Origin: Flavobacterium sp. GSB-24
Lineage (GTDB): Bacteria; Bacteroidota; Bacteroidia; Flavobacteriales; Flavobacteriaceae
Assembly (NCBI RefSeq): GCF_027924665.1
Contig: NZ_AP027043.1
Coordinates: 496,001 to 560,000, forward strand
Direction: 5' to 3'
Length of the DNA: 64,000 bases
Shown piece by piece: positions 41,341 to 49,889 of the stretch. Each line of letters starts with the position of its first letter. Position 1 is the stretch's first letter. Both the position numbers and the translations under genes were made by a program. Under the pieces are notes generated by a model. The model saw only the letters and a list, made by a program, of their open reading frames with translations, was not told the origin of the DNA and made no database searches.

Positions 41341-41503
41341 TTCCGTAGGAATATCTCATCGGTAGAAAAAAGAATATTATTTAGCATTGTGTCCTGTAGG
41401 GGCACTTGTTATTATACAATACTCTCTCTGTTAGTCAAACGTTCCTACGGAACGTAAAACGAAATCCAAATTTTTATTCTACCGATGAGACATTCCTACG
41501 GAA
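41341..41503. repeat. CCGTAGGAATATCTCATCGGTAG inverted repeat
   Basis: Left arm 41341-41367 and right arm 41477-41503 match as inverted repeats at 26 of 27 positions. A perfect CGTTCC-TAC-GGAACG palindrome (41440-41454) lies between. The rest of the 41155-41632 gap has no ORF or RNA gene that I can see. It is a dispersed-element look-alike and no second copy is in the window. Confidence 0.8.
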
Positions 41504-41524
41504 CGAATCGTTCGTTAAACGAAA

Positions 41525-41557
41525 AAATCCGAATATTCTTTTCGAATATTCGGATTT
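41525..41557 (-). terminator. Terminator downstream of tyrS
   Basis: AAATCCGAATATTC (41525-41538) and its exact complement (41544-41557), 14-bp perfect stem with 5-nt loop and T-tract on the minus strand, 76 bp past the tyrS stop. Confidence 0.85.
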
Positions 41558-41632
41558 CTGACATTATAAAAATGTCTCTTATTTAATCGCAAAATTCCGA
41601 TTAAACAATTAAACAACTACTCGATTAAAAGA

Positions 41633-42928
41633 TTAAACAACGCGAATCACAAAATAATTTTTCTTTCCGCTTTGTAATAAAACAAATTGATTATTAATCA
41701 AATCATTTGATGTTAATACAAAATCTTCTTTTATTTTCTCTCTATTTACAGAAATAGAATTAGCTGTTAAAGCTCTTCTAGCTTCTCCGTTCGATTTAAA
41801 AAAACCTGTTTTTTCATTCAAAACAGTAATAATATCCAATCCGTTTTCTAAATCAGCTTTTGCGATTTCAGCTTGCGGAACTCCATCAAAAACTTCTAAA
41901 AAAGTAGCTTCATCCAATTTTTTCAAATCTTCTGCAGTTGAATTTCCAAATAAAATATTAGAAGCTTGAATTGCTTTTTCTAATTCTTCTCTATTGTGAA
42001 CAAAAACAGTAATTTCTTCTGCCAGTTTCTTTTGCAAAACTCTTAAATGCGGAGCTGTTTTATGCTCTTCAATTAATGCATCAATAGTATCTTTATCTAA
42101 GAAAGTAAAGATTTTGATATATTTCTCAGCATCAACATCTGTAGTGTTTACCCAAAATTGGTAAAATTTATATACCGAAGTTTTATCAGCATCTAACCAA
42201 ACATTTCCTCCTTCAGATTTACCGAATTTAGATCCGTCTGCTTTTGTAATCAAAGGCGTTGTTAAAGCGTAAGCTTTTGCGTTTTCGCCTCCCATTCTGC
42301 GCACTAATTCTGTACCCGTGGTAATATTACCCCATTGGTCAGAACCTCCCATTTGCAAGATGCAGTTGTTATTTTTATATAAATGATAAAAATCGTAACC
42401 TTGAATTAACTGATATGTAAACTCTGTAAAAGACATTCCCTCACCTTCACCGCTAAATCTCTTTTTTACAGAATCTTTAGCCATCATATAATTTACAGTA
42501 ATTCTTTTTCCAACTTCACGTGCAAAATCGATAAAAGAGAATTCTTTCATCCAATCGTAGTTATTCACCATTACTGGTGCATTTGCTTCGGTTGAACTAA
42601 AATCTAAGAAACGAGACAAGACACTTTTAATTCCTGCAACGTTTTTAGCCAAAGCTTCTTCGTCAAGCAAATTTCTTTCATCAGATTTACCAGAAGGATC
42701 ACCAATCATTCCTGTTGCCCCACCCACTAAAGCAATCGGTCTGTGTCCGAAATTTTTTAGGTGAACCAATAAAATAATCTGAACCATACTCCCGATATGC
42801 AGTGAATCTGCCGTTGGATCAAAACCAATATACGCAGTGGTAGCCTCTTTTAGTAATTGTTCTTCCGTTCCAGGCATACTATCATGATATAACCCGCGCC
42901 ATTTTAATTCTTCAACTAGATTCTTCAT
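41633..42928 (-). CDS. tyrS: Tyrosyl-tRNA synthetase
   Basis: 431 aa. Class I catalytic domain: '[19 protein letters not shown]' (HIGH-like HIG at about 42-44) and 'KFGKSEGG' (KMSKS-equivalent at about 230-237). '[12 protein letters not shown]' near 192 is the tyrosine/tRNA site. The C-terminal S4 domain is '[23 protein letters not shown]'. The length is normal. The promoter TATATTTG lies 19 nt upstream. No T-box or attenuator is visible in the short leader. Confidence 0.97.
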   Translation of the reverse strand: MKNLVEELKWRGLYHDSMPGTEEQLLKEATTAYIGFDPTADSLHIGSMVQIILLVHLKNFGHRPIALVGGATGMIGDPSGKSDERNLLDEEALAKNVAGIKSVLSRFLDFSSTEANAPVMVNNYDWMKEFSFIDFAREVGKRITVNYMMAKDSVKKRFSGEGEGMSFTEFTYQLIQGYDFYHLYKNNNCILQMGGSDQWGNITTGTELVRRMGGENAKAYALTTPLITKADGSKFGKSEGGNVWLDADKTSVYKFYQFWVNTTDVDAEKYIKIFTFLDKDTIDALIEEHKTAPHLRVLQKKLAEEITVFVHNREELEKAIQASNILFGNSTAEDLKKLDEATFLEVFDGVPQAEIAKADLENGLDIITVLNEKTGFFKSNGEARRALTANSISVNREKIKEDFVLTSNDLINNQFVLLQSGKKNYFVIRVV

Positions 42929-42946
42929 TTTTTAAAATAATTTGCG

Positions 42947-42954
42947 CAAATATA
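42947..42954 (-). promoter_or_regulatory. tyrS -7 element
   Basis: Minus-strand TATATTTG, exact consensus, with a TTG 20 nt further upstream. It lies inside the start of the hexameric repeat array. Confidence 0.65.
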
Positions 42955-42956
42955 AT

Positions 42957-43079
42957 CAATGGCAATGGCAATATCAAAAAGCAATTCCAATATCAATCGT
43001 AAAACTCAATTTCAATTTCAGTTTCAACATCAATTTCAATCGCAAAAGTCAATTACAAAATCTATTTCAACACCAAAAC
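42957..43079. repeat. Hexameric CAAT-NN array
   Basis: About 20 units of 6 nt (CAATGG, CAATAT, CAATTT, CAACAT and variants) in register, with occasional 7-nt units, filling the divergent tyrS-epimerase gap. The units vary but CAA is kept. Confidence 0.8.
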
Positions 43080-43087
43080 CTTTTTAA

Positions 43088-43119
43088 CTTTGAACCTTTG
43101 TCCCTTTGCACCTTAAACC
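43088..43119. repeat. Octameric CTTTGNNC repeat, four units
   Basis: CTTTGAAC, CTTTGTCC, CTTTGCAC and CTTAAACC in 8-nt register, just upstream of the epimerase promoter (TATCTTTA at 43128-43135). It is a word type different from CTRAG but has the same period. Confidence 0.75.
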
Positions 43120-43139
43120 AAAAAACTTATCTTTACAAA

Positions 43140-44138
43140 ATGATATTAGTAACTGGAGGAACTGGTTTAGTCGGCGCACATTTATTACTTCATTTAATTG
43201 AAAATGGAGAAAATGTTCGGGCTGTTTATAGATCAAAAAGTAAAATCGAAAAAACAAAATCGGTTTTTGAGTTCTATAAAAAACCAGATTTATTTGAAAA
43301 AATAAATTGGATTGAGGCTGATATTTTAGATGTTCCTTCCTTAGAAAATGCTTTTATCGACATCACTCAGGTTTATCATTGTGCCGCCTTGATTTCATTT
43401 GATCCGAGAGACGAAGAAAAACTCAGAAAAACAAATATCGAAGGAACGGCAAACATGGTTAATTTTTCTATTGCCAAAAACATAGAAAAATTTTGTTTTA
43501 TAAGTTCAATCGCTGCCTTGGGCGATATTGCAGCACACGAAACGCATATTACCGAAGAAACAGATTGGAATCCCGAAAAACCACACAGCGATTACGCCAT
43601 TTCTAAATATGGTGCTGAAATGGAAGTTTGGCGCGGACAGCAAGAAGGCTTAAAGGTGATTATTGTAAATCCTGGAGTAATTTTAGGTCCACCCAAAATG
43701 ACGATTTTTGAAGAAGGAAGCAGTAAAATCTACCAAAAAGTTTCTAACGGCCTTCCGTTTTACACACTCGGAAGTACTGGATTTATTTCTGTGGATGATG
43801 TAATAAAAACTACTATTGAATTAATGAAAAGCGACATTAAAAATGAACGTTTTACATTAATTGCAGATAACATTGTTTTTAGAGATCTTTTAAATACCGT
43901 TGCAGATGCATTAAAAGCAAAAAGACCTCATATCCATGCTAAACCATTTTTTATGAATTTCTTATGGATTGCTGATGGAATATTTTCGACCTTATTTTTT
44001 AGAGAAAGAAGTATTACCAAAGCAACTGCAAAAGCCTCTTACTCTAAGAATTTATATAGTAATGAAAAAATAAAAACCGCTCTAGGAACGGTTTTTACTG
44101 ATATTCATCAGTACATTAAAGACAGTTCAAAATTATAA
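43140..44138 (+). CDS. NAD-dependent epimerase/dehydratase (extended SDR)
   Basis: 332 aa from the ATG at 43140 (MILVTGGTGLVGAHLLLHL). The upstream open frame is the hexameric repeat and is rejected. Rossmann motif TGGTGLVG at 5-12. The SDR Tyr-Lys pair is in HSDYAISKYGAE near 153-164, and 'CFISSIAALGD' supplies the Ser. It resembles dihydroflavonol-reductase-like or sterol-dehydrogenase-like epimerases. The substrate is unknown. The -7 box ends 4 nt before the ATG, so translation is probably from a nearly leaderless mRNA. It converges with DUF4296 with 6 bp overlap of the coding ends. Confidence 0.85.
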   Translation: MILVTGGTGLVGAHLLLHLIENGENVRAVYRSKSKIEKTKSVFEFYKKPDLFEKINWIEADILDVPSLENAFIDITQVYHCAALISFDPRDEEKLRKTNIEGTANMVNFSIAKNIEKFCFISSIAALGDIAAHETHITEETDWNPEKPHSDYAISKYGAEMEVWRGQQEGLKVIIVNPGVILGPPKMTIFEEGSSKIYQKVSNGLPFYTLGSTGFISVDDVIKTTIELMKSDIKNERFTLIADNIVFRDLLNTVADALKAKRPHIHAKPFFMNFLWIADGIFSTLFFRERSITKATAKASYSKNLYSNEKIKTALGTVFTDIHQYIKDSSKL

Positions 44139-44621
44139 TTGTCTTCTATTTTTTCTTTGCGCCATTTTTATAGAATCAATATTGATTTTTGGAATGTTTT
44201 TTTTGATAGAATCTTTCGAAACTTCCTTCAATTCCTTTGGCTTATTTTTATTCTCTTTTGCTGCTTTTTTCTCATCGATTTTTGCAAGAGAATCTGCTGC
44301 TCTTTGATTTTTAGCCAATCTTTTATTTACCTCATCAAACATATCTTTATAGCTTTCATAATCAGAAGCATAATATATATTATTCTGAACAAACTGCAGA
44401 CTGTCTACTTTATATTTTTGTAAAATAAATTTTGTTGGATCACTGTTTATCGAATCTAAAGACAATGGTTTTTGATACCTCATTGCTTCAAGAAGCGACA
44501 AATCATACATGATATCAACCATTTTTTCTCTTTCAATAAGCTTCGCAGGCTGTTTTACCAGCTCTTTTTTGCAGCTTATAGAAAGAAACAAAACCAATAC
44601 TATTACTATAAAGTTCTTCAT
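44133..44621 (-). CDS. DUF4296 lipoprotein
   Basis: 162 aa. Lipobox at C17 (LSISC), then the DUF4296 core 'MVDIMYDLSLLEAMRYQ...FILQKYKVDSLQFVQNNIYYASDYESYKDMFDEVNKRL'. After ~115 the sequence is a charged helix (KAAKENKNKPKELKEV), ending in a basic tail. The family is specific to Bacteroidota and its function is unknown. It follows dihydroorotase by 9 bp on the same strand, a conserved neighbourhood in flavobacteria as far as I recall. It overlaps the convergent epimerase end. Confidence 0.85.
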   Translation of the reverse strand: MKNFIVIVLVLFLSISCKKELVKQPAKLIEREKMVDIMYDLSLLEAMRYQKPLSLDSINSDPTKFILQKYKVDSLQFVQNNIYYASDYESYKDMFDEVNKRLAKNQRAADSLAKIDEKKAAKENKNKPKELKEVSKDSIKKNIPKINIDSIKMAQRKNRRQL

Positions 44622-44630
44622 AGTCGTTTT

Positions 44631-45971
44631 TTATCTGTCAAATAATAATCGTTTTCCGGCTCTCGTATCTTTTACTTTGAAATTATTATAAACCAATTCT
44701 CCGTTTACAAAAGTATGCGTAATTCTAGATTTGAAAGTAAAATTCTCAAAAGGCGACCATCCGCATTTGTATAAAATATTCTCTGGTTTTACACTCCAAG
44801 GCAGGCTCGGATTTACAATAACCAAATCGGCGTGATAACCTTCTCTTATAAAACCTCTTTTTTCAATTTTGAAAATTTTAGCTGGATTGTGGCACATTTT
44901 TTCCACTATTTTCTCCACGCTTATTTTACCTTGATGATGTGCTTCAAACATAGCTACAACAGCATGCTGTACAAGCGGACCACCAGAAGGTGCTTTTAAA
45001 TACGACTGCATTTTTTCCTCTTTTGTATGAGGTGCGTGGTCTGTAGCAATTACATCAATTCGCCCGTCGTTCAAAGCTTTCCAAAGTTCAGCACGATCTT
45101 CGGCAGTTTTTACGGCTGGGTTCCATTTAATGAAATTACCTTTTGTTTTATAATCCTCGTCTGTAAACCAAAGATGATGCACACAAACCTCAGCAGTAAT
45201 CTTTTTATCTTCTAACGGAATTTTATTCGTAAACAATTCCATTTCTTTCGCAGTTGAAAGATGGAAAATATGAAGTCTTGCTCCTGTGCGTTTTGCCAAA
45301 GCAACTGCTTTTGAAGAAGAAATATAACAAGCCTCTGCACTTCTAATTAAATTATGCGCAGTTACGGGAACATCTTCTCCATACTGCTCTTTAAAAGCAG
45401 CAAGATTATTTTGAATTGTAGTTTCATCTTCGCAGTGAACCGCAATTAGCATTGGTGTGCTAGAAAAAATCTTTTCTAAAACTGCTTCGTTATCCACCAG
45501 CATATTTCCTGTTGACGAACCTAAGAAAATTTTAATTCCGGCAACGTTTTTTGGATTTGTTTTTAAAACTTCCTCTAAGTTATCATTTGTTGCACCCATC
45601 ATAAACGAATAATTCGCAAATGATTTTTGAGATGCAATTTGATATTTATCTTCTAAAATTTCTTGTGTTACTGCATTAGGAACCGTATTTGGCTGTTCGA
45701 TAAAAGAAGTAATCCCTCCAGCAACAGCAGCTCGAGATTCAGATTCGAGATCTCCTTTATGCGTTAAACCTGGTTCTCTAAAATGTACTTGATCGTCAAT
45801 TGCTCCCGGCATTAAATAACTTCCCTCGGCATCGATTACTATACAATCTGATGTTTTTAACGAAATGCTGTCGGCAATTTCAACAATCAAATCATTTTCT
45901 ATTAAAACATCTCCTTCAAAAATTGTCCCTTCGTTTACAATTTTGGCATTTTTTATTAAAATCCTATTCAT
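44631..45971 (-). CDS. pyrC: Dihydroorotase
   Basis: 446 aa amidohydrolase, third step of pyrimidine synthesis. Residues 'PGAIDDQVHFREPGLTHKGD' near 55-74 hold the metal site. The usual DxHxH is here D-D-Q-V-H, so the first His is Gln. The carbamylated Lys is in 'GIKIFLGSST' near 145. 'AVHCEDE' near 177 and 'HIFHLSTA' near 233 supply further His residues. 'VIATDHAPHTKEEK' near 304 gives the catalytic Asp. The Gln variant seems to be usual in Bacteroidota and does not by itself imply inactivity. It is second in an operon with the GT2 gene (9 bp). Confidence 0.9.
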   Translation of the reverse strand: MNRILIKNAKIVNEGTIFEGDVLIENDLIVEIADSISLKTSDCIVIDAEGSYLMPGAIDDQVHFREPGLTHKGDLESESRAAVAGGITSFIEQPNTVPNAVTQEILEDKYQIASQKSFANYSFMMGATNDNLEEVLKTNPKNVAGIKIFLGSSTGNMLVDNEAVLEKIFSSTPMLIAVHCEDETTIQNNLAAFKEQYGEDVPVTAHNLIRSAEACYISSSKAVALAKRTGARLHIFHLSTAKEMELFTNKIPLEDKKITAEVCVHHLWFTDEDYKTKGNFIKWNPAVKTAEDRAELWKALNDGRIDVIATDHAPHTKEEKMQSYLKAPSGGPLVQHAVVAMFEAHHQGKISVEKIVEKMCHNPAKIFKIEKRGFIREGYHADLVIVNPSLPWSVKPENILYKCGWSPFENFTFKSRITHTFVNGELVYNNFKVKDTRAGKRLLFDR

Positions 45972-45980
45972 GATGTTGGT

Positions 45981-46706
45981 TTATAATGAATTGACTAATT
46001 TTCTTAATCTAAGTGAAATTACGCCTAGTATAGCTTCTTTAATAATGGCATTACTCATTTTAGAAACTCCTTTTGTTCTATCTGTAAAGATAATAGGAAC
46101 TTCTGTAATTTGAAATTTTGCACAGTATGTTCTGTATTTCATTTCGATTTGAAACGCATACCCAACAAATTTTATTTTATTCAAATTGATTTTTTCCAGA
46201 ACTTCTCGTTTGTAACATACAAAACCTGCAGTGGCATCATGAATTTTCATTCCTGTGATAAATTTCACGTAAACCGATGCAAAATAAGACATCAAAACTC
46301 GGCTTAGAGGCCAGTTTACAACGTTTACACCCGTTACATAACGAGAACCAATTGCAAGGTCTGCGCCACCAAAATGGCAGGCATCGTACAGCTTTTCTAA
46401 ATCATTTGGGTTATGGGAAAAATCGGCATCCATTTCAAAAATAAATTGATAATTGCGTTCTAAAGCCCACTTGAAGCCATGAACATAAGCTGTTCCTAAA
46501 CCTGATTTTTTGGTTCTTTGTTCTAAAAAAAGCTTATCTGGAAATTCTTCCTGTAATGCAATCACTTTTTTTGCAGTATGATCAGGAGAATTGTCATCAA
46601 TAATCAGCAGATTAAAAGATTTATGCTGCGAAAGTACTGCTCTTACTATACTTTCTATATTCTCAATTTCGTTATATGTGGGAATTATGACAATACTATC
46701 ATTCAT
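45981..46706 (-). CDS. Polyprenol-phosphate mannosyltransferase-like GT2
   Basis: 241 aa GT-A enzyme. 'IIPTYNEIENIESIV' (8-22) and 'LLIIDDNSPDHTAKK' (33-47) form the nucleotide site. 'FIFEMDADFSHNPNDL' (89-104) is the DxD. 'GSRYVTGVNVVNWPLSRVLMSYFASVYVKFITGMKIHDATAGF' is the DPM1 hallmark. It transfers a sugar from GDP-mannose (or similar) to a polyprenyl phosphate on the cytoplasmic face. There is no C-terminal membrane anchor. Operon order is GT2, dihydroorotase, DUF4296. Confidence 0.88.
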   Translation of the reverse strand: MNDSIVIIPTYNEIENIESIVRAVLSQHKSFNLLIIDDNSPDHTAKKVIALQEEFPDKLFLEQRTKKSGLGTAYVHGFKWALERNYQFIFEMDADFSHNPNDLEKLYDACHFGGADLAIGSRYVTGVNVVNWPLSRVLMSYFASVYVKFITGMKIHDATAGFVCYKREVLEKINLNKIKFVGYAFQIEMKYRTYCAKFQITEVPIIFTDRTKGVSKMSNAIIKEAILGVISLRLRKLVNSL

Positions 46707-46797
46707 TTTTTCTCGGTAATTTCACCGCAAAAGTAAACTTTTTATAGCATTTGATTCATAATAAATATATAATAAAAGTATTGCATCAAAAAATTAC

Positions 46798-46805
46798 TAA
46801 TTTTG
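46798..46805 (+). promoter_or_regulatory. -7 element of the DUF4271 gene
   Basis: TAATTTTG, exact consensus, ending 7 nt before the ATG at 46813, so the mRNA is probably nearly leaderless. Confidence 0.6.
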
Positions 46806-46812
46806 TAACGCT

Positions 46813-47481
46813 ATGATTGAACAACTTCATCCTCGAATTCTGGAAAACAAAGACTGGGCAACACTTTTGTTTGTGCTGACCTTTGCTGTTGTTGCCATGA
46901 CAAAATCTGCTTATGAATCTAGATTTAGTGAATTTAGTAAACTTATTTTTTCTGATAAATATGCTAAAATTTATCGCGACAACAACCATTTAAAAAGCAG
47001 TTTTACAGTTGGTTTATTTTTTGTACAAATTGTTTCGTACGCATTTTTCATTTTGCTTACGATGAACATTTTTGGACAGGCCTCTAAAACTGATTGGGTT
47101 TTGTTTATTCAGATCGCAACTTTCCTTCTTTATTTCATTTTAGGAAAGTATTTAATCGAGAAAATCGTAGCAACTTCATTCAACATTGATGAATTTGTAG
47201 AACTTTTTAACTTACAAAAAGTAACTTACAGAACATATATTGGCGTTTTAATCCTTCCAATCAATGCTATTTTGTTCTATTACAATAATATTCCACAAAT
47301 CATACCGATAATAATCATAGGTATTTCCCTGTGTATTAGTGTATACTCTTACTTTATTTCAATTAAAACATATCAAAACGCAATTATCAGCAAGTTATTT
47401 TATTTTATTTTATATCTTTGCGCTCTTGAAATAGCCCCTTATTATTTTCTTTATTATTGGATAACAAAAGGGAGTGCTTAG
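46813..47481 (+). CDS. DUF4271 membrane protein
   Basis: 222 aa with about six hydrophobic helices and the family-typical N-terminus 'LENKDWATLLFVLTFAVVAMTKSAYESRFSEF', then 'KYLIEKIVATSFNIDEFVELF' near 116. It is conserved in Bacteroidota, nearly always directly upstream of hemD as here (14 bp), but its function is not known. A role related to haem or envelope is only suggested by that linkage. Confidence 0.88.
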   Translation: MIEQLHPRILENKDWATLLFVLTFAVVAMTKSAYESRFSEFSKLIFSDKYAKIYRDNNHLKSSFTVGLFFVQIVSYAFFILLTMNIFGQASKTDWVLFIQIATFLLYFILGKYLIEKIVATSFNIDEFVELFNLQKVTYRTYIGVLILPINAILFYYNNIPQIIPIIIIGISLCISVYSYFISIKTYQNAIISKLFYFILYLCALEIAPYYFLYYWITKGSA

Positions 47482-47495
47482 AAAATGTTTATAAT

Positions 47496-48245
47496 ATGAA
47501 AGTGAAAACAATTTTGGTGTCACAGCCTGAACCTAAAGTGGAGAATTCTCCTTACTTTGAGCTCCAACAAAAACACAAAATAAAAATTGATTTCAGACCA
47601 TTTATTCATGTGGAAGGGGTTAGCGCAAAAGAGATTCGATTACAAAAAATCGATCTTAATCATTACACTGCGATCATTTTAACAAGTAGAAATGCTGTAG
47701 ATCATTTTTTTAGAGTTGCTGATGAAATGCGTTATAAAGTTCCTGAAGGATTGAAGTATTTCTGTCAATCTGAGGCTGTTGCGTTTTACCTTCAAAAGTA
47801 TGTTGTGTACAGAAAACGTAAAATTTACGTTGGAGCAAAAGATTTTGCGGATTTATCTCCGCTGATTAAGAAGTACAAAGACGAAAAGTTTTTACTTCCT
47901 GCATCTGATCAATTAAATGCAGATGCTCCTATAACATTAAACAGTCTTAAAGTAGATTGGGCACAAGCTATTTTTTACAGAACTGTAATGAGTGATTTGT
48001 CTGACTTAGCTGATGTTTATTATGACGTTTTAGCTTTTTTCAGCCCTACTGGAATTAAATCTTTGTTTAAGAATTTCCCAGATTTCAAACAAAACGACAC
48101 CAGAATCGCAGTATTTGGAAGCACAACTCAAAAAGAAGCTTTAGATCATGGTTTAAGAATTGATATTCTTGCTCCAACTCCTGAAACACCTTCTATGACA
48201 ATGGCTTTAGAAAAATACGTTGCAGAAGCAAACAAAGGAAAATAA
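47496..48245 (+). CDS. hemD: Uroporphyrinogen-III synthase
   Basis: 249 aa from the ATG at 47496 (MKVKTILVSQPEP). The frame is open upstream but overlaps the preceding gene. It has the two-domain UROS pattern: 'AIILTSRNAVDHFFRVADE' near 58 and 'DVLAFFSPTGIKSLFKNFP' near 175, then 'IAVFGSTTQKEALDHGLRIDILAPTPETPSMTMALEKY'. It cyclises hydroxymethylbilane in haem synthesis. Sequence conservation in this family is low, so the call rests on these segments and on the DUF4271 linkage. Confidence 0.88.
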   Translation: MKVKTILVSQPEPKVENSPYFELQQKHKIKIDFRPFIHVEGVSAKEIRLQKIDLNHYTAIILTSRNAVDHFFRVADEMRYKVPEGLKYFCQSEAVAFYLQKYVVYRKRKIYVGAKDFADLSPLIKKYKDEKFLLPASDQLNADAPITLNSLKVDWAQAIFYRTVMSDLSDLADVYYDVLAFFSPTGIKSLFKNFPDFKQNDTRIAVFGSTTQKEALDHGLRIDILAPTPETPSMTMALEKYVAEANKGK

Positions 48246-48265
48246 CATTAAGAAATATAATTTTT

Positions 48266-48306
48266 AAAAATCCAAATTCCAACTAATCACTGGGATTTGG
48301 ATTTTT
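48266..48306 (+). terminator. hemD terminator made of AAATTCC repeat
   Basis: AAAAATCCAAATTCC (48266-48280) pairs with GGGATTTGGATTTTT (48292-48306) at 14 of 15 positions. A T-run follows. It shows the AAATTCC repeat family used as a terminator. Confidence 0.85.
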
Positions 48307-48338
48307 TGTTTTAACGACTTCATAAATCAAACACAATA

Positions 48339-48353
48339 AGTGGTTCAACCACT
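48339..48353. repeat. AGTGGTT-C-AACCACT palindrome
   Basis: Perfect 7-bp stem with a single-base loop in the hemD-lrp gap. Third member of the GGTT(TC/C)AACC hairpin family. Confidence 0.65.
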
Positions 48354-48485
48354 GGAACGCATTTGGATTTTCTTAAATTGGAATTTGGGTTTTTTACATT
48401 GGAATTTCTATTTACAAGCCATTTTAATTACATTTGATTTCTATTCTAAACCCAAATCACAAAAAATAGTTTCAAATTATAAGTT

Positions 48486-48956
48486 ATGAAAATCAACTCC
48501 CTCTTAATTGAAATTGACGGTATCGATAAAGAAATTCTTCGGTATTTAATGGACGATGCCCGAAAACCAATTTTGCAAATCGCCAATAAAATCGGAATTT
48601 CTGGTGCGGCAATTCATCAGAGATTAAAAAAATTAGAGCAATCCGGCGTTATTTCTGGGTCTAAATTTACTGTAAACCCAAAGGTTTTAGGTTACAACAC
48701 AATGGCGTTTATTGGAGTTTATTTGGATAAAGCTTCCCGAAATTCGGAAGCTGTAAAAGAACTTAGAAAAATTCCTGAAGTTTTAGAATGCCATTATACT
48801 ACTGGAAACTGGTCTGTTTTAATTAAAATCATCTGTCGTGACAACGAACATTTAATGCAGTTGCTAAATACCAAAATTCAAGCGATTGAAGGTGTTTCGA
48901 GAACTGAAACTTTTATTTCTTTAGATCAGCAGATTGATAGACAGATTCAGCTTTAG
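48486..48956 (+). CDS. Lrp/AsnC-family transcriptional regulator
   Basis: 156 aa. N-terminal winged helix-turn-helix 'IDKEILRYLMDDARKPILQIANKIGISGAAIHQRLKKLEQSGVISGSKF' (about 13-62), then the RAM/AsnC effector domain (about 70-150, 'FIGVYLDKASRNSEAVKELRKIPEVLECHYTTGNWSVLIKI'). It senses small molecules, usually amino acids, as octamers or hexadecamers. The target genes are unknown. The preceding gap (48246-48485) holds repeats, with no close enzyme gene on the same strand to suggest a target. Confidence 0.9.
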   Translation: MKINSLLIEIDGIDKEILRYLMDDARKPILQIANKIGISGAAIHQRLKKLEQSGVISGSKFTVNPKVLGYNTMAFIGVYLDKASRNSEAVKELRKIPEVLECHYTTGNWSVLIKIICRDNEHLMQLLNTKIQAIEGVSRTETFISLDQQIDRQIQL

Positions 48957-49039
48957 CAATCTAAAATTCCAATTTTCAAAATCCAAATTCCAAATTCGAA
49001 AAGTATTACTGATTCATTCGTTATCGGAAAGAATAAAAA

Positions 49040-49066
49040 AATTCCAAACCTGACAGATTTGGAATT
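49040..49066. terminator. Terminator between lrp and the zinc peptidase
   Basis: AATTCCAAA (49040-49048), loop, TTTGGAATT (49058-49066), between convergent stops (48956 and 49099). The stem is AAATTCC-type. AAATTCC words also fill 48961-48999. Confidence 0.65.
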
Positions 49067-49098
49067 TGGAATTTTAAAATATTGAAAATTTAAATTAA

Positions 49099-49785
49099 CT
49101 AATTTCTCCTGCTTCCCGAATAAATCGAGATATAGTACAGCAACGTGGCGATAGAACCAATTGCAGCTACTACATACGTTCTTGCAGCCCATTTTAAAGC
49201 ATCTTTTGCTCCTGCCTGCTCTTCTTGTGTCAGCATTTGTTTATTTTCCAACCAGGCCAGCGCACGGTTACTCGCATCGTATTCTACAGGAAGTGTAATA
49301 ATCGAAAACAAGGTTGTTGCCGCGAAAACTATAATCCCAATTAATAATAATTGTGGAAAAACCTTAATCATTAAGATTCCCGCAATTAAAATCCATTGCA
49401 CGTAGTTTGAAGCAACGCTTACGATTGGCACTAATTTTGAACGCATTGTCAGCCATTCGTAACCAATTGCATGTTGTACGGCGTGACCGCATTCGTGTGC
49501 TGCAACTGCTGCAGCTGCCGCGTTTCTGTGATTATAAACGGCTTCACTTAAATTTACTGTTTTATCTGAAGGATTATAATGGTCTGTTAACTGACCTGGT
49601 GTCGAAATAACACGAACATCTGTAATTCCGTTATCGGCAAGCATTTTTTCGGCAATTTCAGCACCGCTCATTCCGTTTCTTAGTTGCAATTTCGAATATA
49701 ATTCAAATTTGCTCTTTAGCTGAGAACTTACCAGCCAGCTGAACAACATTATAGCTCCAGCAATAATTAGATATCCAGATCCCAT
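49099..49785 (-). CDS. Membrane zinc metallopeptidase (YugP-like)
   Basis: 228 aa. N-terminal membrane helix (about 3-22), zinc site H-E-C-G-H in AAHECGHAVQHAIGYEWL near 117, then two or three C-terminal hydrophobic segments (SVASNYVQWILIAGILMIKVF and 'LLIGIIVFAATTLFSI'). 'LPVEYDASNRALAWLE' provides the likely third ligand Glu/Asp region. This is the M48-like DUF2268/YugP group found widely, with unknown substrates. It is a single gene, convergent with the Lrp regulator. Confidence 0.9.
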   Translation of the reverse strand: MGSGYLIIAGAIMLFSWLVSSQLKSKFELYSKLQLRNGMSGAEIAEKMLADNGITDVRVISTPGQLTDHYNPSDKTVNLSEAVYNHRNAAAAAVAAHECGHAVQHAIGYEWLTMRSKLVPIVSVASNYVQWILIAGILMIKVFPQLLLIGIIVFAATTLFSIITLPVEYDASNRALAWLENKQMLTQEEQAGAKDALKWAARTYVVAAIGSIATLLYYISIYSGSRRN

Positions 49786-49889
49786 ATTTTCTAGTGTTTT
49801 TAGATTGATTTTTAAATTTACAAAACAAACTGCAAATTATGAACCATTTTAACAAAATGTCATTTTGACATTTATTTACCGAATTTGTC

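Noticed and set aside
41155..41632. Possible RNA gene in the tyrS downstream gap
   Set aside because: No tRNA arms, tmRNA or other known RNA signature. The fold is explained by the inverted repeat and terminator.
42942..43139. N-terminal extension of the epimerase
   Set aside because: It translates the CAAT hexamer array and lies upstream of the near-consensus -7 box. The family start is at 43140.
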